Shown in pieces: positions 18,152-26,828 of a stretch of DNA of 64,000 bases. Position 1 is the stretch's first letter. Each line of letters starts with the position of its first letter. The DNA lies in contig JAUXUQ010000001.1 in assembly GCA_030680605.1 (NCBI GenBank), forward strand, positions 203,046 through 267,045. Direction: 5' to 3'. Origin of the DNA: Gammaproteobacteria bacterium (GTDB lineage: Bacteria; Pseudomonadota; Gammaproteobacteria; SURF-13). The notes beneath the pieces are model-generated. The model was not told the DNA's origin. It ran no database searches and worked only from the letters and a program-made list of their open reading frames with translations. Position numbers and translations under genes: made by a program.

Positions 18152-19623
18152 GCCGCCATCTCCTTATGAACCATTGATCGAATGATTTCCCTGAGTCTGC
18201 CGGCGGTCATCCCCTCCGATACCGGGAGGCGGTCTTCCTGCGGGTACTTGTCCAGAATCGAGAGCGCGTTTTGAAGATGCCTTTCCGACTCCTTGTGCCT
18301 GCCCTGCCGGCGAACAAGATTACCGAGCGCGAAATGAGCCAGGGCGAAATCCGGATCGAGATAGAGCGCGCGCTTCAGCGAAGCAACAGCGTCCGCATCC
18401 TGTCCTTGTTCCTGTAAAATAATGGCAAGGAGATAATGCGATGCCGGATTGAGCTTGCCCGCGGCGACGGCCTTCTCGCACCACGCCAGCGCCTCGGCGA
18501 GCCTTCCCTGATTCGCCAGGGTCCGCGCCAGTAGCGTCATCGCCTCGGTGTTGCCCGGTTCCTGCGTCAACACGGCTTGCAGTTCTTCGGATACCTCGTC
18601 GTAGCAGCCCTGCTCGTACAGCGCCTGGGCCTGCCGGTATGAGGGTTTCTGTTGCGGCCTGGGCGTTTCCGTTTCGGGTTTTGCGCTGGCCGTTTCGGGT
18701 TGCGAGCTTAAAGTTTCGAGTTCGACGTTTAATGTCATGGGTTCCGGCGCAGGGCTCGCAACCTTAAACTTGCAACTCGAAACTTTGCGGTAAAGGATAA
18801 TTCCCGGATAATTTACCGTCGAAAACTCCGAAAATAGCGTATGCGAGGCTTCGCTCGGGCTGACGATCAGCCAGCCGCCATCCACCAGACAGCGGTGAAG
18901 ATTGCGGATGACCTGCTGCGCGCGTTGCGGAGAAAAGTACATCAGCACATTGCGGCAGAAAATGACATCCATGGCGTTGGTGTTGTTCAGCAGCGAGGGA
19001 TACACATCCTCCGCCAGGTTGAGGTAGGAAAACGTGACTCGTCTGCGGATCCGGGGATCAAGCTCGAAGCGGGCTTCAGAGGTTTTAGTGAAATATCGTT
19101 CCCTGACCCACCCAGGGGTCGCGCGAAACGACCACTCGTTGTATACGCCGTTCGATGCCTTACCGAGAAAATGCGGATTGATGTCCGTCGCCAGGAGGGT
19201 AAGATTCCAGTCGTCCAGGTCGGGAATCATCCGGTTGAGCAGAATCGCAACGGAATAAGGCTCTTCGCCCGTACAGCAGCCGGCGCTCCAGATGCGCAGG
19301 CGCTTTTCGCCATCACGCCACCGGCGTATCAATTCCGGGAGAATGTGCGCTTCGAGCGCCGCAAAGCTTTTCTCTTCCCGGAAGAAATAGGTCTCCCCTA
19401 CGGTCAGGTGGCTCGCCAGTATCTCGATCTCGCGCTTCGTCAGCGGGTGGGACATAAGCCACTCGACGCACGCACGCGCATCCCCCAGCGCAAAGTCCCG
19501 GGCGGCTGAACTGATTCCGCGCTCGAGGTCACACCAGCGTTCCCGGGGGAAATGCAAGCCGATCCGGGCGGCGATAAAGTCGCTGAATTGCGACAACAGC
19601 ATCTCGGAAAGGCCGGGATTCAT
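18148..19623 (-). CDS. CheR methyltransferase with C-terminal TPR repeats
   Basis: SAM-dependent receptor glutamate methyltransferase. 491 residues. The CheR alpha domain (about 10-75) and methyltransferase domain (about 80-280) have GETYFFREEKSF, WSAGCCTGEEPYS and DVIFCRNVLMYFSPQ. A Pro/Glu/Thr-rich linker (about 285-345) is followed by TPR repeats (about 345-455; two to three helix pairs such as ALYEQGCYDEVSEEL). CheR-TPR proteins are a mark of Wsp/Frz-like systems (WspC, FrzF). The linker DNA holds a 12-bp inverted repeat. It overlaps cheW genes by 4 nt at both ends. Confidence 0.94.
   Translation of the reverse strand: MNPGLSEMLLSQFSDFIAARIGLHFPRERWCDLERGISSAARDFALGDARACVEWLMSHPLTKREIEILASHLTVGETYFFREEKSFAALEAHILPELIRRWRDGEKRLRIWSAGCCTGEEPYSVAILLNRMIPDLDDWNLTLLATDINPHFLGKASNGVYNEWSFRATPGWVRERYFTKTSEARFELDPRIRRRVTFSYLNLAEDVYPSLLNNTNAMDVIFCRNVLMYFSPQRAQQVIRNLHRCLVDGGWLIVSPSEASHTLFSEFSTVNYPGIILYRKVSSCKFKVASPAPEPMTLNVELETLSSQPETASAKPETETPRPQQKPSYRQAQALYEQGCYDEVSEELQAVLTQEPGNTEAMTLLARTLANQGRLAEALAWCEKAVAAGKLNPASHYLLAIILQEQGQDADAVASLKRALYLDPDFALAHFALGNLVRRQGRHKESERHLQNALSILDKYPQEDRLPVSEGMTAGRLREIIRSMVHKEMAA
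18711..18785. repeat. 12-bp perfect inverted repeat in the CheR linker
   Basis: AAGTTTCGAGTT at 18711-18722 and its exact reverse complement AACTCGAAACTT at 18774-18785 sit in the coding sequence of the disordered CheR-TPR linker, where protein constraint should be weak. Related GTTTC-rich units also occur at 18665-18700. Confidence 0.6.
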
Positions 19624-20093
19624 GGTTTGCGCGCCGTAGCGCCGGACAGCGCGTGCTCCAGGGTCTTTTCTTCCTGGAAAGAAAGAAACTTGTCGAGGTC
19701 GTGAATCAGGATCATGCCGTCATCAAGCTTAGCGACGCCCTCGACATAGTCCATGTCGGGCAGAATTTTCTCCGCGCGCACGACCCGATGTTCCGGGAGT
19801 TCGATGACCCCGTCAGTCCCATCCGCCACAAGCGCCACCGGCCGCCGCGACGTGCGCGCGATGACGAACTGGTCACTGAGCATTATTTCCCGATCAGGCA
19901 GGCGGAACCGCTTGCGGATATTGACCACCGGGATCACCTGCCCCCGGACATTGATCACGCCCGCGATGATCTCCGGCGCTTTGGGCAGGGGGATAATCTC
20001 AACCGCGCGGATGACCCTTTCTACCTGGGCGAGAGGCAGCGCATAGCGCTGCCCATCCAGCGTCAAACCAACCATGAGACCAGACGTCTTCAT
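19620..20093 (-). CDS. cheW: CheW coupling protein
   Basis: 157-residue stand-alone CheW domain (GLTLDGQRYALPLAQVERVIRAVEI, IAGVINVRGQVIPVVNIRKRF). First gene of the chemosensory operon; its stop overlaps the CheR-TPR start (ATGA). With the second, longer CheW this gives two couplers, as in Wsp (WspB and WspD). The operon promoter should lie in 20094-20321. Confidence 0.94.
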   Translation of the reverse strand: MKTSGLMVGLTLDGQRYALPLAQVERVIRAVEIIPLPKAPEIIAGVINVRGQVIPVVNIRKRFRLPDREIMLSDQFVIARTSRRPVALVADGTDGVIELPEHRVVRAEKILPDMDYVEGVAKLDDGMILIHDLDKFLSFQEEKTLEHALSGATARKP

Positions 20094-20188
20094 TGCTTAC
20101 CCCGATATGGCCAATACCGGCCACCTGGTTAGCTGAGAAATAACTGAGCAAAGGCGTATGGTTTATAAGTATATAGGGGCTCAACTCG

Positions 20189-20217
20189 CAAGAGCAAGAG
20201 CAAGAGCAAGAGCAAGA
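20189..20217. repeat. Tandem hexanucleotide repeat (CAAGAG, about 4.8 copies)
   Basis: Four perfect CAAGAG units plus a partial CAAGA lie between the chemosensory operon start and the ffh terminator, about 95 bp upstream of the first cheW. Short tandem repeats of this kind can change length by slippage. Here it is in the likely upstream regulatory region of the operon, not in a coding frame. Confidence 0.8.
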
Positions 20218-20287
20218 TATCTCACCATGGTGAAGCAAAATCGCGCCACAGAGCATGAATTAGTCACACGTGTTCATTTTCATGCTG

Positions 20288-20310
20288 AAAAAGACCAGAG
20301 ATAGTCTTTT
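20288..20310 (-). terminator. Terminator of ffh
   Basis: On the minus strand, 12 nt after the ffh stop codon, AAAAGAC and GTCTTTT form a 7-bp stem with an 8-nt loop, and the transcript would end in a run of five U. The stem is low in GC, so strength is uncertain. Confidence 0.6.
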
Positions 20311-20321
20311 CCAACAACCCA

Positions 20322-21680
20322 TTAAAACGGCATGCGCCCTTTCATGCGCCCTTTAATGTTGTGCAGCATTTTCGCCATGCCGCCCTTGGCGACCTGCTTC
20401 ATCATGCGCTGCATCTGGTCATATTGCTTGAGCAGGCGGTTGACATCCTGCACCTGGGTGCCGGAGCCTGCTGCGATGCGGCGTTTGCGCGAACCGTTCA
20501 ATATGTCGGGCTTGCGGCGTTCCGCAAGCGTCATGGAGTTGATGATGACTTCCATGCGTTGCGGGTCTTTGTCATTGATCTGGCCTTGCGCAGCAGCGGG
20601 AATATTCATCATGCCGGGCAGTTTTTCCATCACGCCTGCCATGCCACCCATGGCGCGTATCTGGCGCAGCTGATCACGAAAATCTTCCAAATCAAAACCT
20701 TTGCCTTTTTTCAGCTTGGCGGCCATCTTCTCCGCCTGCTGCATGTCGACAGTGCGGCCCGCCTCTTCCACCAGGCTCAGCACATCACCCATGCCGAGGA
20801 TGCGCGACGCGACGCGCTCGGGATGAAATGGCTCCAGCGCACCGGTCTTTTCGCCGGTGCCGAGAAATTTGATGGGCTTACCGGTGACATGGCGCACCGA
20901 AAGCGCGGCGCCGCCACGCGCATCGCCGTCGGTCTTGGTGAGAATGACGCCGGTGAGTGGCAGCGCTTCATTGAAGGCGCGGGCACTGTTAACGGCGTCC
21001 TGGCCGGTCATGCTGTCCACCACAAACAATGTCTCTACTGGATTCAGCACTGCGTGCAGGCGCTTGATCTCGTCCATCATTTCGCCATCAATATGCAGCC
21101 GGCCTGCGCTGTCAATGATGACCACATCAATACTGCGCGTGCGTGCGTGCGCCAGCGCGGCCTCAGCAATAGCTACCGGAGCTTGCGTTACCTCGCTCGG
21201 GAAAAATTCCGCACCCACGTCTGCGGCCAGCACCCGCAGCTGCTCAATGGCAGCGGGACGGTATATGTCAGTACTGACCAGCAAGACACGCTTTTTCAGG
21301 CGCTCTTTTAGCAGCCGCGCCAGCTTGCCACTGCTGGTGGTCTTGCCTGCACCCTGCAAACCTGCCATCAGGATTACTGCCGGCGGAGGCACGTTGAGTT
21401 TCAACTCTTCGCAGGCCTCACCCATGAGCGTAACCAGCTCTGTGTGCACGATCTTGATCAGTGCCTGACCAGGCGTGAGGCTCTGCGCCACGTCCTGACC
21501 CACGGCGCGTACACGCACGCGCTCGACGAATTCGCGTACCACCGGCAGCGCGACATCGGCTTCCAGCAACGCCATGCGTACCTCGCGCAGCGTGTCCTTG
21601 ATGTTGTCTTCGCTTAAGCGGCCCTGACCACGCAGGTTTTTGAGGATGCGACCAAGACGTTCGCTGAGATTGTCAAACAT
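20322..21680 (-). CDS. ffh: Signal recognition particle protein Ffh
   Basis: GTPase that binds 4.5S RNA and signal sequences and delivers nascent membrane proteins to FtsY and SecYEG. 452 residues, normal length. N domain (1-85), G domain (about 90-295) with G1 GLQGAGKTTSSGKLA, DSAGR and TKTDGDARGG, then the Met-rich M domain (about 325-452; MGGMAGVMEKLPGM, GSRKRRIAAGSG). Single gene with its own terminator; the ffs RNA was not seen. Confidence 0.97.
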   Translation of the reverse strand: MFDNLSERLGRILKNLRGQGRLSEDNIKDTLREVRMALLEADVALPVVREFVERVRVRAVGQDVAQSLTPGQALIKIVHTELVTLMGEACEELKLNVPPPAVILMAGLQGAGKTTSSGKLARLLKERLKKRVLLVSTDIYRPAAIEQLRVLAADVGAEFFPSEVTQAPVAIAEAALAHARTRSIDVVIIDSAGRLHIDGEMMDEIKRLHAVLNPVETLFVVDSMTGQDAVNSARAFNEALPLTGVILTKTDGDARGGAALSVRHVTGKPIKFLGTGEKTGALEPFHPERVASRILGMGDVLSLVEEAGRTVDMQQAEKMAAKLKKGKGFDLEDFRDQLRQIRAMGGMAGVMEKLPGMMNIPAAAQGQINDKDPQRMEVIINSMTLAERRKPDILNGSRKRRIAAGSGTQVQDVNRLLKQYDQMQRMMKQVAKGGMAKMLHNIKGRMKGRMPF

Positions 21681-21735
21681 TGAAATACCCTGAGAGACTA
21701 CGACAACTATTGTAAAGGAAAGGAGCCCTGCAGCG

Positions 21736-23115
21736 TTACGGTGACAGGGGAAAGCGCAATGTTACCTTGAGCCCCGGATGATTATCATCCAGTTGCAATG
21801 TAGCGCGGTGCAGTTGCGCAACTGCACGCACCAGACTGAGGCCAAGCCCACTACCCGGCTGATGCCGGCTGCCATCCAGCCGGACGAAACGCTCCAACAC
21901 CCGCTCACGTGCCTCGACCGGAATGCCGGGGCCATTATCGGCCACACAGAGGTCAATGGCTCCATCAACACTCGCCACGCTGAGTCGTATGTGGCTGCCA
22001 CGGGACGTGTATTTGATGGCATTATCTAGCAGATTGGCAAGCGCCTGCGATAGCAGCTCACGACTTCCGTGCAGCACAAGCCCGCGCTCGGCGTCGACTG
22101 TCAGCATGTCGCCATGCTCCTCAACCAGCGGCTGATACAGCTCAGCCATATCGTTCTCCAATGCACCGGCATCAAGCAGCTCCCAGTCGCCGCGGCGCGT
22201 CCCTGCCTCCAGCTGGGCAATGCTGAGCAGGGCATTGAACGTGGCCAGCAGCCCGTCGACATCGCGCAGCGTTTGTTCGATGATATTTTGATACTCAGTA
22301 CTGTCCGGTGCACTACGCTGGCTGTGTTCAAGGCGGCTGCGCAAACGGGTCAACGGGCTGCGCAAGTCGTGCGCGACGTTATCAGTAACCTCCCGCAACC
22401 CGACCATCAGGCGTTCGATCCGCTCCAGCATGAGATTGAGATTCTGCGCCAGTTGATCAAACTCATCGCCGCTGCCGCTGAGCGGCATGCGCTGATCGAA
22501 ATGTCCGGCCATGATCTCGCGACTGGTGCGATTGATATGTTCGATGCGCCGCAAGACACCCCTGCTCAGCACCAGACCACCGGCAAGCGCGAGCGCAATC
22601 ATCACACCCAGCGCCCAGAACAACGTGTCTAGCGTGTGTTCGCGCAGTTCCTCACGTTCGTGCAGGTCTCGACCGACCAACAGATGCAACGTGCCCGGCA
22701 GGGTGAAACTCAGCACGCGGGCCTCACGCGTCTCATGCCCCTCATCACTGTCGTGTTCCACAACTCTCAAACGACCCCACGCATCACCGGTGCGCAGGCT
22801 CTCCGGCCAAGCCGGTAGATTTCCTGCCAACAGCGTGTAGTCCGGGCCGGCAAGCAGGTAGATATGACCAGTATCATCCCCCACCTTGGAGCGCTCATCG
22901 ACAGTGCGTTGCAAGCCCTTTAATCCTGTGCGTTGATATATCTCACGCAGGACATCCACCTCTGCGCGTATCATCGTATCAGTTTGCGCTTCCAGGTAGT
23001 TTGTGGTCGTCCAGTACACAAAACCGAGTGCGGCAAAGCCGGAACCTCCGAACAGGGCCGCATACAGCAGCGCCACGCGGAATGCGCTGGTGCGAAAGAG
23101 ATTAGGCAGGCGCAC
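21736..23115 (-). CDS. Two-component sensor histidine kinase
   Basis: Inner-membrane kinase of the EnvZ/QseC type. 459 residues from the GTG at 23115 (VRLPNLFRTSAF), overlapping the response-regulator stop by 14 nt. TM1 is about 12-36, then a periplasmic domain of about 125 residues, TM2 (about 165-185), HAMP, HisKA with H249 in NVAHDLRSPLTRL, and HATPase_c with NLLDNAIKYT, DNGPGIP and GSGLGLSLV. The periplasmic domain has no motif I recognise; it is fairly rich in Asp, Glu and His. Forms an operon with the upstream regulator and is divergent from an acidic exported protein and a cytochrome b561, which are its likely targets. Confidence 0.92.
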   Translation of the reverse strand: MRLPNLFRTSAFRVALLYAALFGGSGFAALGFVYWTTTNYLEAQTDTMIRAEVDVLREIYQRTGLKGLQRTVDERSKVGDDTGHIYLLAGPDYTLLAGNLPAWPESLRTGDAWGRLRVVEHDSDEGHETREARVLSFTLPGTLHLLVGRDLHEREELREHTLDTLFWALGVMIALALAGGLVLSRGVLRRIEHINRTSREIMAGHFDQRMPLSGSGDEFDQLAQNLNLMLERIERLMVGLREVTDNVAHDLRSPLTRLRSRLEHSQRSAPDSTEYQNIIEQTLRDVDGLLATFNALLSIAQLEAGTRRGDWELLDAGALENDMAELYQPLVEEHGDMLTVDAERGLVLHGSRELLSQALANLLDNAIKYTSRGSHIRLSVASVDGAIDLCVADNGPGIPVEARERVLERFVRLDGSRHQPGSGLGLSLVRAVAQLHRATLQLDDNHPGLKVTLRFPLSP

Positions 23116-23776
23116 GCAGGCAATACCCGGCGCCACGCACCGTATGCAACAGTGGCGCGGAAAAATTCTTGTCGATCTTCTGGCGCAAACGGCTGACATG
23201 GACGTCGATCACATTGGTCTGCGGATCAAAGTGGTAATCCCACACATGCTCAAGCAGCATGGTGCGCGTGACCACCTGATTGCTGTGACGCATCAGATAT
23301 TCAAGCAGGCGAAATTCGCGCGGCTGTAAATCAATGCGCGTACCGCCGCGTGTCACGCTGCGCGCCAGTAGATCCATCTCCAGATCGGCAACGCGCAGCT
23401 GGCCATCTACGCCGCCCGCTCGCCTGCGCAACAGCGCTTCAAGCCGTGCCAGCAGCTCGGAAAAGGCATAGGGCTTGGTAAGATAGTCGTCACCCCCGGC
23501 ACGCAGACCCTTGACGCGATCGTCCACCTCACCCAGCGCACTCAGGATGAGCACGGGTGTGGCATTGCCACGCCCCCGTATCGCTTCGATGATGGACAGG
23601 CCGTCACCCCCGGGCAGCATGCGGTCGATAATCATGGCGTCATAGTTCTCCTGCAACGCGAGATGGCTGCCCTCCCCCGCATTGGCGGCGTGATCCACCG
23701 CATAGCCGCTCTCTTTCAGGCCTTTAACCAGATAGGCCGCCGCCTGACGGTCGTCTTCAATCAGCAGAATACGCAT
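23102..23776 (-). CDS. OmpR/PhoB-family response regulator
   Basis: DNA-binding response regulator, 224 residues. REC domain (1-115) with phosphoacceptor D51 in MIIDRMLPGGDG and K in LTKPYAF, and a C-terminal winged helix (about 128-222; LEYLMRHSNQVVTRTMLLEHVW). First gene of the two-component operon. The 140-nt intergenic space upstream is shared with the divergent exported protein gene and is the obvious place for its binding site. Confidence 0.94.
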   Translation of the reverse strand: MRILLIEDDRQAAAYLVKGLKESGYAVDHAANAGEGSHLALQENYDAMIIDRMLPGGDGLSIIEAIRGRGNATPVLILSALGEVDDRVKGLRAGGDDYLTKPYAFSELLARLEALLRRRAGGVDGQLRVADLEMDLLARSVTRGGTRIDLQPREFRLLEYLMRHSNQVVTRTMLLEHVWDYHFDPQTNVIDVHVSRLRQKIDKNFSAPLLHTVRGAGYCLRAPA

Positions 23777-23916
23777 GCCCCATCATAAGCCAGCGCATGG
23801 GTCTGTGACATTACCAATTTTTAATGCTGCGGAAAGGCGGAGGTAATGTGGCCAGTGCCATGCTCTGTTCCAACGTGCTGAATGGTTCAACACGTCATCC
23901 ACAGAGGAGCTACATC

Positions 23917-24186
23917 ATGTTACACAAAAACACACTAAGTGCGGCACTGGCGGCCTCACTGCTTGCACTGGGCCTGGGTGGCACAGCCATTGCCGGCGAG
24001 AAACACGAGAAGACCGCGGCACCATCTTCTACAACGGCAGCGCCTTATGAACACAAAGATAAAGCCGCTCATGAGAAACGCGAGCATAAGGGCAAGGCTG
24101 AATCCGAGGATGAGTCGAAGGAACACGGCAAAGAAGCCGACGACGATGAGCGGGAAGATGCCGACGAAACCAGGGACCACGATTAA
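23917..24186 (+). CDS. Small exported acidic, His-rich protein
   Basis: Not a family I can name. The 89-residue precursor starts at the ATG at 23917 with GAGGAG 7 nt before it. A clear signal peptide (about 1-26, ending GTAIAG) is followed by a very hydrophilic mature part made mostly of E, D, K, H, S and A, with many His-Glu and Asp clusters (EHKDKAAHEKREHKGKAE, then an Asp/Glu-rich tail). It is likely disordered in the periplasm and capable of binding divalent metals. Divergent from a two-component system and 62 nt upstream of a cytochrome b561. A role in metal buffering or sensing is inference. Confidence 0.75.
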   Translation: MLHKNTLSAALAASLLALGLGGTAIAGEKHEKTAAPSSTTAAPYEHKDKAAHEKREHKGKAESEDESKEHGKEADDDEREDADETRDHD

Positions 24187-24248
24187 CCATATTACTACTG
24201 GTGCACGCCGGACGGGTTTCCGTCCGGCGTACTTACAGGAGACCGATC

Positions 24249-24860
24249 ATGACTGCTGACACACATCATCACCGTTGTTGGGATCGCGCTACACGCTTTC
24301 TGCATATGGGGCTGGCACTCACGGTGAGCCTGCAATTACTGAACAGCCTCGTGATGGAAGCGCCGGAGCCGGATCACCCGCTCAGCGGGCTTGAGGCTCT
24401 GGTGTTTCACAGCCATGAGTGGCTGGGCATGACGGCGCTTGCCGTAGTATTGCTGCACTGGGCATGGAGCCTGTGGGGCGCGGGCGGCGTCGGCATGCGC
24501 CACCTCTTCCCCTGGGGTACAGCTGAACGCACCGCCATCGCGCAGGAACTGCGTGGACTGCTGACGCTGCGCCTTCCGCCCGGCGGACCCAAAGGCAAGT
24601 TCTCGGGACTGATCCACGGCCTCGGCATTCTCGCCGTGACCGGCGCGGGGCTCACCGGCGCGGTGTTATTCTTCGCGCTACCGGAAAACGGCCAGACCAA
24701 CCTCGTCACCGGCGCAGCCAAAGAGGTGCATGAATTTATCGCCGGCTTCGTCTGGGCTTACTGGATCGGGCACGTGGCGATGGGCCTGCTGCACCACGTA
24801 TTCACGCGCGACACCACACTCCGCGACATGCTGAGTATGCGCACAAACCAGCAGGAGTAG
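24249..24860 (+). CDS. Cytochrome b561-like membrane protein
   Basis: Di-haem b-type membrane electron carrier (cytochrome b561 / Ni-hydrogenase cytochrome b superfamily). 203 residues from the ATG at 24249 with AGGAGA upstream. Four TM helices carry His residues suited to haem ligation: RFLHMGLAL, HSHEWLGMTALAVVLLHWAW, LIHGLGIL, and the KEVHEFIAG and IGHVAMGLLHHVF segments in the last helix pair. Substrate and partner are not evident; in other genomes this type often sits beside two-component systems and small periplasmic proteins, as here. Probably co-transcribed with the acidic exported protein. Confidence 0.85.
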   Translation: MTADTHHHRCWDRATRFLHMGLALTVSLQLLNSLVMEAPEPDHPLSGLEALVFHSHEWLGMTALAVVLLHWAWSLWGAGGVGMRHLFPWGTAERTAIAQELRGLLTLRLPPGGPKGKFSGLIHGLGILAVTGAGLTGAVLFFALPENGQTNLVTGAAKEVHEFIAGFVWAYWIGHVAMGLLHHVFTRDTTLRDMLSMRTNQQE

Positions 24861-24873
24861 CACCCTGCCAGGA

Positions 24874-26160
24874 CTAGGACACGAGACGTGCAAACACCTT
24901 CTCTGCCGCAGCCAGGGTGGCGTCAATCTCGGCGCCACCATGTGCACTCGACACAAAGCCGGCTTCAAATGCTGAGGGCGCCAGATACACACCCTCCTCC
25001 AGCATGGCATGAAAGAATTTCTTGAAGCGCTCCACATCGCACGCCATGACCTGTGCGAAGTTGTGGATGCTTTTTTCACTGCTGAAGAATAGCCCAAACA
25101 TGCCGCCCACCTGATTCACACACAGTGGCACATCCGCCTGCTGCGCACGTTGCACCAGTCCATCTGTCAGGCGCCTGGTGGTTGCGCTGAGGCGCGCATG
25201 GAAATCCGGCTCACTGACCAGGTGCAACATGGCAAGCCCGGCCGCCATCGCGACCGGATTACCCGACAGCGTACCGGCCTGATACACAGGGCCCAGCGGG
25301 GCAATCTGCTGCATGATGTCCTTGCGCCCACCAAACGCGCCTACCGGCAAACCGCCACCGATAACCTTGCCCAGCGTGGTGATATCCGCCTTCACGCCAT
25401 AATGCTGCTGGGCACCGCCGAGCGCCACGCGAAAACCCGTCATGACTTCATCAAAGATCAGTACGCTGCCGTGTGCGTCGCATAGTTTGCGTAATCCTTC
25501 GAGGAACCCCGGCACGGGCGGCACGCAATTCATGTTTCCCGCCACAGGCTCAACGATGACACAGGCAACCTCCGCACCGTACCGCACAAAGGCGGCCTGT
25601 ACCTGCTCAAGCTCGTTGTAGGCGAGTGTCAGAGTATGCTCAGCCAGTGCCGCGGGCACTCCCGGCGAGGTTGGCACGCCCAGAGTGAGCGCGCCGGAAC
25701 CGGCCTTTACCAGCAACGAGTCGGAATGGCCGTGATAACAGCCTTCAAACTTGATGATCTTGTCCCGCCCGGTAAACCCACGCGCCAGACGGATAGCACT
25801 CATGGTGGCCTCCGTGCCTGAGCTGACCATGCGCACCATTTCAATCGAAGGCACCAGTTCGCACACCTTGTCCGCCATCGCAGTCTCAATCGCGGTAGGC
25901 GCGCCAAAACCCAGGCCCTGCTCTATCGCCATTTTGACTGCTTCAATCACCTGCGGATGGGCATGGCCCGCAATCATCGGCCCCCACGAGCCCACATAAT
26001 CAATATAGCGCCTGCCGTCTTCATCGATGAGGTACGCACCCTCGCCACGACTGAAAAACACCGGCTCGCCGCCTACGCCGCGAAAAGCGCGCACCGGTGA
26101 GTTAACCCCGCCGGGGATATGCTTCTGGGCTGCGACAAAAAGCTCGTGTGACCTGGTCAT
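24874..26160 (-). CDS. hemL: Glutamate-1-semialdehyde 2,1-aminomutase
   Basis: PLP enzyme forming 5-aminolevulinate in the C5 haem pathway. 428 residues, normal length. It starts [24 protein letters not shown], a family signature. Further motifs are [31 protein letters not shown], the Asp of [10 protein letters not shown] and the PLP lysine in [18 protein letters not shown]. It lies 2 nt downstream of thiE on the same strand, so hemL is probably the last gene of a thiD-thiE-hemL operon, a common gammaproteobacterial arrangement. Confidence 0.97.
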   Translation of the reverse strand: MTRSHELFVAAQKHIPGGVNSPVRAFRGVGGEPVFFSRGEGAYLIDEDGRRYIDYVGSWGPMIAGHAHPQVIEAVKMAIEQGLGFGAPTAIETAMADKVCELVPSIEMVRMVSSGTEATMSAIRLARGFTGRDKIIKFEGCYHGHSDSLLVKAGSGALTLGVPTSPGVPAALAEHTLTLAYNELEQVQAAFVRYGAEVACVIVEPVAGNMNCVPPVPGFLEGLRKLCDAHGSVLIFDEVMTGFRVALGGAQQHYGVKADITTLGKVIGGGLPVGAFGGRKDIMQQIAPLGPVYQAGTLSGNPVAMAAGLAMLHLVSEPDFHARLSATTRRLTDGLVQRAQQADVPLCVNQVGGMFGLFFSSEKSIHNFAQVMACDVERFKKFFHAMLEEGVYLAPSAFEAGFVSSAHGGAEIDATLAAAEKVFARLVS

Positions 26161-26162
26161 AA

Positions 26163-26828
26163 TTATTTTTCCTGCTGTTCAAATAGTTGTGTGTAGTATT
26201 GCGCCGCGCCGCGCACATCGTCCGCGCCAAACACGCCTTCCACCACGGCGAGCATGTCTGCCCCGGCAGCGACCAGTTGCGCACCGTTGTCAGGTGTGAT
26301 GCCGCCGATAGCCACAATCGGGATCTGCAGCTCGGCACGCGCCGCGCGCAGCAACCCCAGACTGGCCGTGACGGCCTGCGGCTTGGTGTGTGACGGAAAA
26401 AAGCGCCCAAACGCAACATAATCCGCACCGCCGGCCGCCGCCGCGCGTGCCCGTATCAAGGTGTTGTAACACGACACGCCGATAATGGCGTCACGGCCCA
26501 ACTGCTGCCGTGCTTCGCTCACTGCGGCATCGTCATCCCCCAAATGCACGCCGTCCGCTCCCACTGCACGCGCCAGCGCAACGTCATCATTGATGATGAA
26601 GGGTGCCTGATAACTGCGACAAATCTCGCGCAGGGCGCAAGCCTCGGACAATCGGCGTACCGTGTCCGTGCCCTTATCGCGGTATTGTATCAGTGCAGCC
26701 CCACCCTCCAGGGCCTGCGTTACATGCTGCACCAGCTTCTCAACACCCAGCGCGTCAGCACTGGTAATCCCATACAGACCGCGCAGGCGCGGCCTTTCAG
26801 TACGTACCAGGGAGGCAAGGCCAGTCAT
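26163..26828 (-). CDS. thiE: Thiamine-phosphate synthase
   Basis: Joins HMP pyrophosphate and thiazole phosphate to thiamine phosphate. 221 residues from the ATG at 26828, which overlaps the thiD stop (ATGA). TIM-barrel motifs: [64 protein letters not shown] and [13 protein letters not shown]. No TPP riboswitch was seen upstream of thiD, though I cannot exclude a divergent one. Confidence 0.96.
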   Translation of the reverse strand: MTGLASLVRTERPRLRGLYGITSADALGVEKLVQHVTQALEGGAALIQYRDKGTDTVRRLSEACALREICRSYQAPFIINDDVALARAVGADGVHLGDDDAAVSEARQQLGRDAIIGVSCYNTLIRARAAAAGGADYVAFGRFFPSHTKPQAVTASLGLLRAARAELQIPIVAIGGITPDNGAQLVAAGADMLAVVEGVFGADDVRGAAQYYTQLFEQQEK

